Assembly: GCA_946499275.1 (NCBI GenBank)
Contig: CAMMRL010000006.1
Coordinates: 1 to 64,000, forward strand
Length of the DNA stretch: 64,000 nt
Source of the DNA: an uncultured Clostridia bacterium
Lineage (GTDB): Bacteria > Bacillota > Clostridia > Oscillospirales > Acutalibacteraceae
Direction of reading: 5' to 3'
Shown: positions 43,965-52,843 of the stretch, piece after piece
How positions within the stretch are numbered: the stretch's first letter is position 1
Layout: each line of letters begins with the position of its first letter
Notes under the pieces: model-generated
Databases searched by the model: none
What the model was told of the DNA's origin: nothing
Seen by the model: only the letters and a program-made list of their open reading frames with translations
Program-made: the position numbers and the translations under genes

Positions 43965-46900
43965 TCACTCCACAACGGCAACGTTTTCCTTTCCCAAAAT
44001 CGCCTGCAATTCGCGGAGCATGACTTCGTTTGGCCACACCGACATAGAAGCCGGCGCCCGCAAAAGCTTCCCTGTATCCTGGAATCGGAAATATAGTGGG
44101 GAAGGCCCGTCGAATATACCCGTCACCAAACAGGCACGCTTGTAGTCTGCCCCCTTTTGCGAGGATACTCGCAAATATAAACCCGGATGAGCCGCCTTCT
44201 TTTTCGGCTCACCCGCCGATTCGAAACGGCTGGATCCCGCGGTCGCCCCGTCTCCCGCCAACGGCAAAGGGCTCCCCGGTTCCGGCGCCGGCGAAACGCT
44301 GTCGACGAGCAGCTTAGGCTGCTCGTCCTCCCGCATGCTCAGACGTCCGCGAACCAGCAGCACCTTTCCGGGCTGAAGTTGACTGACGCAGCTGGTCAGC
44401 GTACGAGGAAAAAACAGCAGTTCCAGCGTCCCGTACAGGTCCTCCAGCGTAACATAGGCCATCGTGGCGTTGCTGCGCGTGGTTTTCTGCCGCACTCCGC
44501 CGACCATGCCGAGCAGAGTAACCGTGTCGCCGTCCTTGTAATCCCCTCCGCCGGAACCGCCCTCGCCTTCCTCCACCGCCGAAAGAATCCGGTCGATGCG
44601 CGCCGCGTGCAGGGGCGCGTACATTGCCGCATAGGGTTTGAGAGGGTGCCCCGACATATACAGCCCGGTAACCTCTTTTTCCATGGCCAACAGCTCCGCG
44701 TAGGGATACTCCGGCAGATCGGGCAGTGTCGGTTCACCGTACCCCTCTTCCCCCGGGGAATCGAAAAATCCCATCTGTCCGGAAAGGTTCCGGCGGTTTT
44801 GCTCCTCCAGCATACCGAGGAACGTGTCCATGGATTCCATCATCTGGCGGCGGTTTGCGCCCAGCCCGTCTAGCGCGCCACTGCGCACCAGGCTTTCCAG
44901 CGCACGGCGGTTGAATTCCCGCCGGGTGGACAACCGCTCGCACAGCGAATAGAAGCTGCGGTAAGGACCGCTTTCTTCCCGTTCGCGAATCAGTTCCGCA
45001 ATCAAGCCCCGGCCGAGATTTTTGATCGCCAGCAGCCCAAAACGGATCCCCTGTCCCGGTACCACCGTAAATCCGGTGCGGCTCTCGTTCACCGATGGTG
45101 GTAGGACCGCGATGCCCAAACGGCCGCATTCTGCGATATAGGCAGCAACTTTGCTGCTGCCGTCCAGCACGCTGGTCAGCAGCGCGGCCATGTATTCCTG
45201 GGGATAAAAACATTTCAGCCACGCCGTCTGGTAGGATACCAGCGCGTAGGCGGCGGCATGCGCCTTATTGAACGCATAAGAGGCGAAGGAGGACATGTCC
45301 GCAAACACCGCTTCCGCCACTTCGGCGGAAACGCTGCGGCGCAGGCAGCCTTCCACCTCCACCGTCCCGTCCTCCCGGACCAGGCCGTAGATGAAGATAT
45401 CGTGTTCCCGTTCCATCACGTCGTGCTTTTTCTTGGACATCGCCCGACGGACGATATCCGCGCGCCCGAGCGAGTAGCCGGCCAGTTCCCGGAAGATCTG
45501 CATCACCTGCTCCTGGTACACAATGCAGCCGTTGGTCACATCCAGAATCGGCGCAAGCTTTGGATGCAAATAGCGTATCTTTTCCGGGTGCTGCCGGTTA
45601 TAAATATATTTCGCAATGGAATCCATTGGACCGGGCCGGTACAGGGCCAGCACGGCGATCAGATCCTCCAGGCAGGTCGGGGCAAGGTTCATCAGCACCC
45701 GCTTCATACCGCCCGATTCGAACTGAAACACCCCTTCGGTGTTCCCCTGCGCGATCATTTCGTACACCTTCGGCTCTTCCACCGAAATATCCTGGATACG
45801 GAAATCCGGGCGGTTCTGCCGGATCATCTGCTCCGCGTCGTCGATGATGGTCAGGTTGCGCAGGCCAAGAAAATCCATCTTGAGAAGCCCCAGCTCTTCC
45901 AGGACGGTCATGGTATATTGGGTGGCGACCGCTTCTCCGTTGACGCACAACGGCACATAGTCGTTGACCGGGCGTGCGGTGATCACCACTCCCGCCGCGT
46001 GGGTGGAAGCGTGCCGGGGCATCCCCTCCACCTTTTTGGCCATGTCGATCAGTTCCCGGACAGTGGGGTCCGTTTCGTACAGCTCCCGTAGCTGCTTGGA
46101 CTGGGAAAGAGCCTTGTCCAGCGTCATCTTCAGCTCCCAGGGTACCAGTTTCGCCGTCTGGTCGGCAGTCGCATAGGGAATCCCCAGCGCCCTCGCTACG
46201 TCCCGGATGGCGGCGCGAGCCGCCATGGTGCCGAAGGTAACGATCTGCGCCACATGGTCGGCGCCGTACTTGCCGATTACATAATCGATCACCTGCTGCC
46301 GCTTTTCGTTGCAGAAGTCGATGTCAAAGTCCGGCATGCTCACCCGCTCCGGGTTCAGGAACCGCTCGAACAGGAGGTTATACTTAATCGGGTCAATGCC
46401 GGTGATCCCAATGCAGTAGGCGCACAGGCTCGCCGCGCCGGAACCCCTCCCGGGGCCTACCGGGATGTCGTGGCTCTTCGCATACTGGACGAAATCGTTG
46501 ACGATGAGGTAATAGTCCACGTATCCCATCTTTTCGATGGTGGACAGCTCGTACTCCAGCCGCTCCTCGATTGCGGGGTCCGGATGCTCGCCGTACAGGC
46601 GGTGCAGCCCTTCGACACACTGCTGCCGGAAATAGGCGGCGCTGTCCCCGCCAGGGGCGTGGAACGCCGGGAGCTGGGTATGCCCGAATTCGAATTCCAG
46701 GTTGCATTCTTCGGCAATGCGCACAGTGTTGTCAAACGCTTCCGGGATCGCGGGAAAAAGCGTCCGCATCTCCTGCTCCGACTTGAGGTAAAACTCATCG
46801 GTTTCAAACGCCATTTTGGAGGGCTCGTCCACTGTGGTATTGGTCTGGATGCACAGCAGCACCCGCTGTACCCGGGAATCCTCCCGGGCCAGATAGTGCG

Positions 46901-47516
46901 CGTCGTTGGTGCAAACCAATGGGATACCGGTTTCCCGCGCAATCCGGATGATGTGCGGGTTGACGCTTTTCTGCTCGTTCAGGCCGTGATCCTGGATTTC
47001 CAGATAATAGTTCCCCCGCCCGAAAATCGAATCGTACCACAGGACGGTTTCCTTCGCGCCGTCCAGATCCCCCCGCATCAGGGCGCGGGGGATCTCGCCC
47101 GCCAGGCAGGCGGACAGGCAGACCAGCCCCTCGTGGTATTGTTCGAGCAGCTCGTGGTCAATCCGCGGGCGGGAATAAAAGCCTTCCGTCCATCCGGCCG
47201 ACACCAGCTTGATTAAATTCCGATAGCCGGTCTGGTTTTTGCACAGCAGGACAAGGTGATTATGCTCTCCGTCCAATTCATGCACTTTATCGAACCGGGT
47301 GCGGGCGGCAACGTACACTTCGCAGCCGATAATCGGCTTGATCCCTGCTTTTTTCGCCGCTTTATAAAAATCAATCGCGCCGTACATCACCCCGTGGTCG
47401 GTTACCGCCACAGCGGTCTGTCCCAATTCCTTGGCGCGGGAAACCAGCCCTTCGATCCGGCAGGCGCCGTCTAAAAGGCTGTATTCGCTATGTACATGGA
47501 GATGGACAAAGGCCAT
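43965..47516 (-). CDS. dnaE: DNA polymerase III subunit alpha (DnaE)
   Basis: 1183-aa replicative polymerase. The N-terminal PHP domain has HVHSEYSLLDGACRIEG and related metal motifs; GPGRGSGAASLCAYCIGI and PDFDIDFCNEKR give the polymerase active-site aspartates; a helix-hairpin-helix fingers/duplex-binding part is followed by a C-terminal OB fold (VTLLGMVGGVRQKTTR onward, about residues 985-1060) and a tail. Length is that of DnaE1/DnaE-type, not PolC. AAGGAGG lies 8 nt before the ATG and overlaps the stop of the preceding small gene. Last gene of the hprK-dnaE cluster. Confidence 0.96.
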   Translation of the reverse strand: MAFVHLHVHSEYSLLDGACRIEGLVSRAKELGQTAVAVTDHGVMYGAIDFYKAAKKAGIKPIIGCEVYVAARTRFDKVHELDGEHNHLVLLCKNQTGYRNLIKLVSAGWTEGFYSRPRIDHELLEQYHEGLVCLSACLAGEIPRALMRGDLDGAKETVLWYDSIFGRGNYYLEIQDHGLNEQKSVNPHIIRIARETGIPLVCTNDAHYLAREDSRVQRVLLCIQTNTTVDEPSKMAFETDEFYLKSEQEMRTLFPAIPEAFDNTVRIAEECNLEFEFGHTQLPAFHAPGGDSAAYFRQQCVEGLHRLYGEHPDPAIEERLEYELSTIEKMGYVDYYLIVNDFVQYAKSHDIPVGPGRGSGAASLCAYCIGITGIDPIKYNLLFERFLNPERVSMPDFDIDFCNEKRQQVIDYVIGKYGADHVAQIVTFGTMAARAAIRDVARALGIPYATADQTAKLVPWELKMTLDKALSQSKQLRELYETDPTVRELIDMAKKVEGMPRHASTHAAGVVITARPVNDYVPLCVNGEAVATQYTMTVLEELGLLKMDFLGLRNLTIIDDAEQMIRQNRPDFRIQDISVEEPKVYEMIAQGNTEGVFQFESGGMKRVLMNLAPTCLEDLIAVLALYRPGPMDSIAKYIYNRQHPEKIRYLHPKLAPILDVTNGCIVYQEQVMQIFRELAGYSLGRADIVRRAMSKKKHDVMEREHDIFIYGLVREDGTVEVEGCLRRSVSAEVAEAVFADMSSFASYAFNKAHAAAYALVSYQTAWLKCFYPQEYMAALLTSVLDGSSKVAAYIAECGRLGIAVLPPSVNESRTGFTVVPGQGIRFGLLAIKNLGRGLIAELIREREESGPYRSFYSLCERLSTRREFNRRALESLVRSGALDGLGANRRQMMESMDTFLGMLEEQNRRNLSGQMGFFDSPGEEGYGEPTLPDLPEYPYAELLAMEKEVTGLYMSGHPLKPYAAMYAPLHAARIDRILSAVEEGEGGSGGGDYKDGDTVTLLGMVGGVRQKTTRSNATMAYVTLEDLYGTLELLFFPRTLTSCVSQLQPGKVLLVRGRLSMREDEQPKLLVDSVSPAPEPGSPLPLAGDGATAGSSRFESAGEPKKKAAHPGLYLRVSSQKGADYKRACLVTGIFDGPSPLYFRFQDTGKLLRAPASMSVWPNEVMLRELQAILGKENVAVVE

Positions 47517-47528
47517 GGGAAATCCTCC

Positions 47529-48046
47529 TTATTGACCGGAAGAGGGACGAACGCCGCCCATCGCCCCCTCCTCGGGCTCTACCCGGCGGCGTACAGACAA
47601 GCAGACCGCCACAAGCAGCAGAAAAATGCCGGTCAGGAAAGCGCCGCAATACAGCGGAAGCATCCAGGAAATCCGGGGAGCCTGTACCGCTTGCAGCAGG
47701 TCGCACCCCAAGAAAAAGCGATAATGAAGGTACAGCGTCGTTATAAAGGACTGCGGAGGAATAAGCGCATACCCGACCCCTACCCCGGCGCTGAGTAAAA
47801 GAGACAAAATTCCCCATCGGCGGCTCCCTTTCGCGGCAAACAGCCCGCAGAACACAAGCCCCGCAGTGAGCAGCAACAGCGGCGGAATAAACGGCCAAGC
47901 ACTTGGGTCCGGAGCGCCGATGAGCACCGGCCCTCCATTCAGGGCAAAATCGAAAAGTATCTTCCCGGCTATAATACTGAATTCCAGAAACGCCGCCGCA
48001 AAAAAGCAAAGGAAACCCAGCTTACCTCCCGACGAAGCCGCGCCAT
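47529..48046 (-). CDS. small multi-pass membrane protein with an apparent frameshift near its start
   Basis: From 47927 down the frame encodes three hydrophobic helices (PFIPPLLLLTAGLVFCGLF; WGILSLLLSAGVGVGYALI; LPLYCGAFLTGIFLLLVAV) and a polar tail. The same frame upstream adds KLGFLCFFAAAFLEFSIIAG, a fourth helix, but holds no ATG, GTG or TTG start before 47927. In the neighbouring frame AAGGAGG stands 8 nt before ATG 48046, reading MARLRRE, then failing. Adding one base near 48024 joins them: MARLRRE(V)KLGFLCFF, a normal basic N terminus plus membrane helix. So this is one four-helix gene with a one-base lesion or error. No family recognised. It lies between whiA and dnaE and its stop overlaps the dnaE ribosome site. 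Confidence 0.6.
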
Positions 48047-48075
48047 GTTTCCTTCCTCCTTTTTCAGTCCCGTTT

Positions 48076-48978
48076 TTATTTCAGGCTGTCCGCAAATTCC
48101 ATAATTCGGCGCAGCCGGTGGTTCACCCCGGAACGGCTGAGCGGCTCGGGCAGCAGCTCCCCCAGCTCACGCAAAGACATCTCCGGGTTTTCCAGCCGAA
48201 GCCGGGCCAGCTCCCGCAATTCTTCCGGCAGGCCGTCCAGTCCCTGCCTTTGCTCAATCCGCCGGATCGCCTCGACCTGCGCCATGGACGCCGCCACGGT
48301 TTTATCGATATTGGCGTTTTCACAGTTGGCGATCCGATTGGCGGTGTTGCGGATATCCTTGACCATCTTGACACTCATCAATTCCAGGGAGGCGCCGGTG
48401 GCCCCCATCAGGGTCAGCGCGTCCTCAATCTGCTCGCTTTCCTTGAGGTAGATCACCTGGCTGCCCTTGCGCCGCACCAGCCGCGCACGGAATCCCAGTT
48501 CCTGCATCAGCGCCAGCAAGTCGCGGCTCAGGGGATAATGCGGGATACTGAACTCCATATGATAATCGGCGCTAGGATTGGTCACCGTGCCGCAGGCCAG
48601 GAACGCCCCGCGCAGATAGGCCGCCGGGCATTCTTCGCACTCCAGGTTCGCTCGGTTTAGCCGCAGGGACACTTCCCCCGGTGCATGGCCGAACCGTTCC
48701 AGCACCCGCAGGCGGAGCGGCTCCTCCGCCAGATGGACGATATGCACACCGCTGGAGCGGGAAGCATCCCGCCACGCCCCTTCCGGCAGGCCGCACACCT
48801 GCGTGAGCAGTTCGCGGTAGGTCGTGGACACCACAGGGTTTTCCGTCTGGATAGAAACGGCGGACGGCGAAAAGGCATGTCCGCATTCCGCCAACCCGTA
48901 TGCCTCGGCCGCCCGGCAGCAGAAGTTTTCCGGCCGCAGGCGGGACAGCTCCGCTTTTACCTCGGATGAAAACGACAC
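48076..48978 (-). CDS. whiA: WhiA-type sporulation/division DNA-binding protein
   Basis: 300-aa protein with an N-terminal LAGLIDADG-like part (about 1-200; YLRGAFLACGTVTNPSADYHMEF) and a C-terminal helix-turn-helix (LARLRLENPEMSLRELGELL, SRSGVNHRLRRI). It regulates development genes in Actinobacteria and chromosome segregation in Firmicutes. A GTG start at 48978 follows AAGGAGG. It comes 44 nt after rapZ; the yvcK gene that normally lies between the two is missing. Confidence 0.95.
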   Translation of the reverse strand: MSFSSEVKAELSRLRPENFCCRAAEAYGLAECGHAFSPSAVSIQTENPVVSTTYRELLTQVCGLPEGAWRDASRSSGVHIVHLAEEPLRLRVLERFGHAPGEVSLRLNRANLECEECPAAYLRGAFLACGTVTNPSADYHMEFSIPHYPLSRDLLALMQELGFRARLVRRKGSQVIYLKESEQIEDALTLMGATGASLELMSVKMVKDIRNTANRIANCENANIDKTVAASMAQVEAIRRIEQRQGLDGLPEELRELARLRLENPEMSLRELGELLPEPLSRSGVNHRLRRIMEFADSLK

Positions 48979-49021
48979 CGCCTTGTCCTCCTTTTCCAGA
49001 ATACCACGCCAAAACGGCGGA

Positions 49022-49882
49022 TTACAACTTCCCGATGTCGCGGTGATTCACCGCCACACGCCCGCCCGTTTCCCGGATATGGGCGGCCAGCGCCTCGGTC
49101 AGCGCGACCGAGCGGTGTTTCCCTCCGGTGCAGCCGATGGCGATAACCAACTGGCTTTTTCCCTCGTCGGCATATAACGGCAGTAGGTAATCAACGAGAG
49201 AATACAGCCGCTCTTCAAACCCACGGGTCGCGTCGTTTTCCCGCACATAGTCCCGCACGTCGGCATCCAAACCGGTTTTGTGCTTAAGCTCCGGTTCGTA
49301 AAACGGATTGGGCAGGCATCGCACGTCGAACATCAGGTCTGCCTCCGCCGGATAGCCGTATTTGAAACCGAAAGACATGCACTGCACCAGCATCGCTTTG
49401 GAATGATCGCCGAGAAACAGATCGGTTACCCGCTCCTTGAGCTGCGCGGAGGAAAGATGGGTGGTATCGATCAGGTAATCGGTGCGATCCAACAAAGGCT
49501 TAAGTAGTTGGCGCTCGGCGGCGACCGCCTGATAGACGGTTTGGATGTCCTCCCCGATCAAGGGATGCTGGCGGCGGGTTTCCTTGTACCGTCTTGCCAG
49601 CACCTGGTCGTCGCATTCCAGGAACAGGATTTTATAATCGATTTCCATCCGCCGCAGTTCCTGCAAGCCGTCGAACAGGTCGTCGAACATCTGGCCGCCC
49701 CGGACATCCACCACCATCGCCACCCGGGAAAGGCGGTCCTCCGACTGCAGGCAGAGCTCCGCGAATTTCGGCAGAAGCAGCGGCGGCATATTGTCCACGC
49801 AATAAAAGCCAATGTCCTCCAGCGCGGTGATCGCTCTGGACTTTCCAGCGCCGGACAGGCCGGTTACAATTATAAATTCCAT
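49022..49882 (-). CDS. rapZ: RNase adapter / nucleotide-binding protein RapZ (YvcJ)
   Basis: 286-aa P-loop protein: Walker A GLSGAGKS (about residues 8-15), DNMPPLLLPKF, VVDVRGG, FLECDD, then the C-terminal domain with FGFKYGYPAEADLMFDVRCLPNPF and IGCTGGKHRSV. In Bacteria it binds nucleotides and, in enterobacteria, a UDP-sugar precursor-linked RNA pathway; in Firmicutes the role is less clear. ATG 49882 is chosen because AAAGGA is about 9 nt upstream and the P-loop then has the family spacing. Confidence 0.94.
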   Translation of the reverse strand: MEFIIVTGLSGAGKSRAITALEDIGFYCVDNMPPLLLPKFAELCLQSEDRLSRVAMVVDVRGGQMFDDLFDGLQELRRMEIDYKILFLECDDQVLARRYKETRRQHPLIGEDIQTVYQAVAAERQLLKPLLDRTDYLIDTTHLSSAQLKERVTDLFLGDHSKAMLVQCMSFGFKYGYPAEADLMFDVRCLPNPFYEPELKHKTGLDADVRDYVRENDATRGFEERLYSLVDYLLPLYADEGKSQLVIAIGCTGGKHRSVALTEALAAHIRETGGRVAVNHRDIGKL

Positions 49883-49972
49883 GGTTTTCCATCCTTTCCC
49901 TGAACATCCCTCAGCCAGCTGCTTCTCCACCGTCTTTCCATAGGCCGTCCACCTCCTTGAAAGGCGGCGGGT

Positions 49973-50878
49973 TCAGCCGATAAAGCGGACCTCCGGCTCC
50001 AACTCCACACCATGGTCGCGCAGCACTTTTTCCTGCACCCGGCTCGCCAGGGAGCGCACATCCGCGCAGGTCGCCCCGCCGCGGTTGATGACAAAGCCCG
50101 CGTGCTTTTCGCTGACCTGGGCCCCGCCCACGGTAAAGCCCTTCAGCCCGCTTTCTTCAATCAGCGCGCCGGCGAAGTATCCCTCCGGCCGCTTGAAAAA
50201 GCTTCCCGCACTAGGATATTCCAGCGGCTGCTTCTCCCGGCGGCGGCGGAGAAACTCCTCCATCCGGGCGGTGACCGCCTGCGGGTCGTCCGGCGTCAGC
50301 CGCACCACTGCGGAAACGACCACCGCCTTCTCTTCCATAAACACGCTGCGGCGGTAGCCCAGCTTCATTTCCGGGAGAGCCACTTCCCGTACGCTGCCGT
50401 CCGGATACAGCGCCCGAGCGCTGCACAGCACATCCGCGATCTGTCCGCCGTAGGCGCCTGCGTTCATAAACACCGCGCCGCCGACCGTTCCCGGGATCCC
50501 GTAGGCGAATTCCAGCCCCGCCAGCCCGTTGTCCCGCGCAAAACGGCACAAGACCTTGAGCGGCAGACCGGCCGGGCAGGATATCACGCCGTCCCGACAG
50601 GCCAACTCGGCGGTCGTATCCCCCGCCAAACGGAGCACCACGCCCCGCACCCCTTCGTCGCTGACCAGCATATTGGTGCCGTTGCCTAAAAAGAGGACAG
50701 GCAGCTCCCGCTCACGGCAGAGCGCCAGAACCTCCCCCGCCGCCTTGGCGTCGGGAGCGGTGACCAGCAAGTCCGCAGGCCCGCCGATTTTAAACGATGT
50801 AAAATGCGCCATCGGCGCGTTTTCCTCCACGCGGCAGGATAGGGCGCGACAGGATTTTGCCAGTTCCGTTAACAGCAA
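49973..50878 (-). CDS. murB: UDP-N-acetylenolpyruvoylglucosamine reductase
   Basis: 301-aa FAD enzyme reducing UDP-GlcNAc-enolpyruvate to UDP-MurNAc for peptidoglycan. HFTSFKIGGPADLLV starts the FAD domain; FLGNGTNMLVSD, GIPGTVGGAVFMNAGAYGG and the C-terminal SAGSFFKRPEG and GFVINRGGATC are type II MurB signatures. The frame is open to 50965, but a TTG at 50878 has GGAGG 7 nt upstream and matches the usual length, so that start is used. It is followed by rapZ after 90 nt. Confidence 0.93.
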   Translation of the reverse strand: MLLTELAKSCRALSCRVEENAPMAHFTSFKIGGPADLLVTAPDAKAAGEVLALCRERELPVLFLGNGTNMLVSDEGVRGVVLRLAGDTTAELACRDGVISCPAGLPLKVLCRFARDNGLAGLEFAYGIPGTVGGAVFMNAGAYGGQIADVLCSARALYPDGSVREVALPEMKLGYRRSVFMEEKAVVVSAVVRLTPDDPQAVTARMEEFLRRRREKQPLEYPSAGSFFKRPEGYFAGALIEESGLKGFTVGGAQVSEKHAGFVINRGGATCADVRSLASRVQEKVLRDHGVELEPEVRFIG

Positions 50879-50932
50879 GTCGGTTCCTCCGTCCGTTATC
50901 AGTTTTCCGTTTGCCGGAAGCTTTATGCGGGG

Positions 50933-50970
50933 AAAGCGTGCCCGGCGCCGTAAACGGGCAGGCACGCTTT
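50933..50970 (-). terminator. hairpin between glk and murB
   Basis: AAAGCGTGCC (50933-50942) pairs with GGCACGCTTT (50961-50970), with a second CCCG/CGGG inner stem. The T run after it is short, so it may only partly stop transcription between the two genes. Confidence 0.45.
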
Positions 50971-51024
50971 AGTATACGGCGCCGGGCCGGTAATTAGACG
51001 CCCTCTATACGCAATTCCCATCCA

Positions 51025-52002
51025 TCAGACGTTTTTTTGCAAGTCCTGGATTCCGGCTTCGCTTAAATATGCGGCGCCGATGATCCCTGCGTCATTCCCC
51101 AGTGTGGCGACGCACAGCCGGGTCTGATCCACGGAGTATTTGCTGTACCGTTCCGATGCGATATACTCTTCAATCGGCTTGAGCAGGGCGTCCCCTTCCT
51201 TACAAATCCCCCCGCCAATGCAAAGCACCTCCGGCTGAAAGATATTAATCACGTTGACCAGTCCACAGGCGATATATTGAACATAGCGTTTTACCACCTC
51301 TTTGGCCGCCGCGTCGCCGGCGCGCATCCCGTCGAAAGCGGTGCGGCCGTCCACATTGTCCAGCGTCCCGGCGATCTCCCACATCTTGCTGTCCGGATGG
51401 GCTTCCATCGCCCGGCGGGTCTGCCGGATCAGCGCCGTCGCGGAGGCATAGGCTTCCCAGCAGCCGCGGCGGCCGCAGGCGCAGGGTTCGCCGTCCACCA
51501 TGATGACGATGTGGCCGAGTTCTGCGCCGGCAAAGTTGAAGCCGCCGTAAATCTTGCCGTCGATGATAATGCCGCCGCCCACGCCGGTGCCCAGGGTGAT
51601 GCATACACAGCTTTTCGATCCTCTGGCCGCCCCGGCCAGCGCTTCGCCGAACGCCGCGGCATTCGCATCGTTTTCCAGATAAACCGGCTTGCCCAGCAAC
51701 GCTTCCAGCTTAGCGCAGACCGGCACATTCTCAAAACCCAGGTTGCAGGAATACTCCACCACCCCGTTTACCGGGTTCGCGGTGCCGGGGCTTCCCACCC
51801 CGACGCAAAGCACGTCATCCATCGACAAGCCGGCGTCTTCCACCGCCCGGCGCGCCATATCCGCCATATCCGCCAATATGTCATCCGCCGGCCGGGGCAG
51901 CGCCGTTTTGCAGCGGGCGGTGCCGACGATCCGGTATTCCTCATCCACCACGCCGGCCTTGATGTTGGTTCCTCCCAGGTCGATTCCGATGCGATATTTC
52001 AT
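51025..52002 (-). CDS. glk: ROK family glucokinase
   Basis: 325-aa sugar kinase. IGIDLGGTNIKAGVV is the phosphate loop; LENDANAAAFGEA contains the catalytic Asp; CVCITLGTGVGGGIIIDG and the zinc motif CACGRRGCWEAYAS (CxCGxxGCxE) are the ROK signatures. Glucose is the likely substrate, as in clostridial GlcK, but other hexoses are possible. It follows the PHP gene by 60 nt. Kinase plus hprK and pfkA nearby ties the cluster to glycolytic flux. Confidence 0.92.
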   Translation of the reverse strand: MKYRIGIDLGGTNIKAGVVDEEYRIVGTARCKTALPRPADDILADMADMARRAVEDAGLSMDDVLCVGVGSPGTANPVNGVVEYSCNLGFENVPVCAKLEALLGKPVYLENDANAAAFGEALAGAARGSKSCVCITLGTGVGGGIIIDGKIYGGFNFAGAELGHIVIMVDGEPCACGRRGCWEAYASATALIRQTRRAMEAHPDSKMWEIAGTLDNVDGRTAFDGMRAGDAAAKEVVKRYVQYIACGLVNVINIFQPEVLCIGGGICKEGDALLKPIEEYIASERYSKYSVDQTRLCVATLGNDAGIIGAAYLSEAGIQDLQKNV

Positions 52003-52062
52003 GCTGGACCAATCCTCTCTATCGTAATTTGGTCAACCGCGCCGACTCCGGCGGTATAGTAA

Positions 52063-52806
52063 TTAGAGGGAAACTTTCCGTCCCCGACGACGGAAAAAGG
52101 CGTTTAGGTTCTCCACGCTGCCGTTGACAATCAGCTCCGGCGGAAAGCCGACCTCCTGCAACAGCTCCACGCAATGGGGCATATCCCCCACCTGGCCGTG
52201 GTAATGCGCGTCGGAATCCAGTGCGATATGCACGCCGTGTTTTCTGCACAGCTCGGCAATCCGACGGCAGTTGGGCGCCGAGGTTTTCCTCACGCGGAAA
52301 GTCCCCTCGTTGATTTCCACCGCTTTGCCCTGCCGGCCGAATTCGGGAATCGCCGTTTCATAATCGTAAGCAAACTGCGGCGCGCCGGAATGGCCGATAA
52401 TATCCACCAGCGGGTTCGCCGCCACCGCCAGCCAGGCTGCCGTACATTCTTCTGCTGAGGAAGCCGGCATGGTCTGGTTGTGCATAGACGCCACCACCAG
52501 TTCCAGGGATTTCAGGGTGCTCTCGTCCAGGTCAAGTCTCCCGTCCGTGCCAAGGACGTTTACCTCCGCCCCGCGCAGAACGCGGACCCCCGCGATATAG
52601 TCCGGCAAGGCCTTCAGGTTGTGGAAATGCCAAAGATGCGGTGCGTCCGGCATGGCGGGCGCATGGTCGGTACAGCCGACGGCGGCCAATCCCCGCTGCG
52701 CGGCGGCCTGCGCCAGTTCGGTGACCGTGCTGAACGCATGGGTGGAAGCGACGGTATGACAGTGCAGGTCCGCCGCCAGCGTATACAAAAAATCCTGTTT
52801 GCTCAA
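52063..52806 (-). CDS. PHP-domain phosphoesterase (YcdX-like)
   Basis: 247-aa PHP hydrolase. Metal ligands are in ADLHCHTVASTHAFST, GCTDHAPAM, RGAEVNVL, ASMHNQTMP, DIIGHSGAP and ALDSDAHYHGQVGD, the trinuclear zinc pattern of YcdX-like phosphatases. The substrate is unknown. It lies 37 nt after hprK in the same direction, a placement seen in other Clostridia. Confidence 0.9.
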   Translation of the reverse strand: MSKQDFLYTLAADLHCHTVASTHAFSTVTELAQAAAQRGLAAVGCTDHAPAMPDAPHLWHFHNLKALPDYIAGVRVLRGAEVNVLGTDGRLDLDESTLKSLELVVASMHNQTMPASSAEECTAAWLAVAANPLVDIIGHSGAPQFAYDYETAIPEFGRQGKAVEINEGTFRVRKTSAPNCRRIAELCRKHGVHIALDSDAHYHGQVGDMPHCVELLQEVGFPPELIVNGSVENLNAFFRRRGRKVSL

Positions 52807-52843
52807 AAGGGTCTTCCTTTCCTATACTTGGGACAGAGATCCG

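Noticed and set aside
47488-48009. 173-aa minus-strand frame overlapping the small membrane protein
   Set aside because: Arg/Gly/Ser-rich without hydrophobic helices; the overlapping frame has clear membrane segments and the dnaE-coupled stop.
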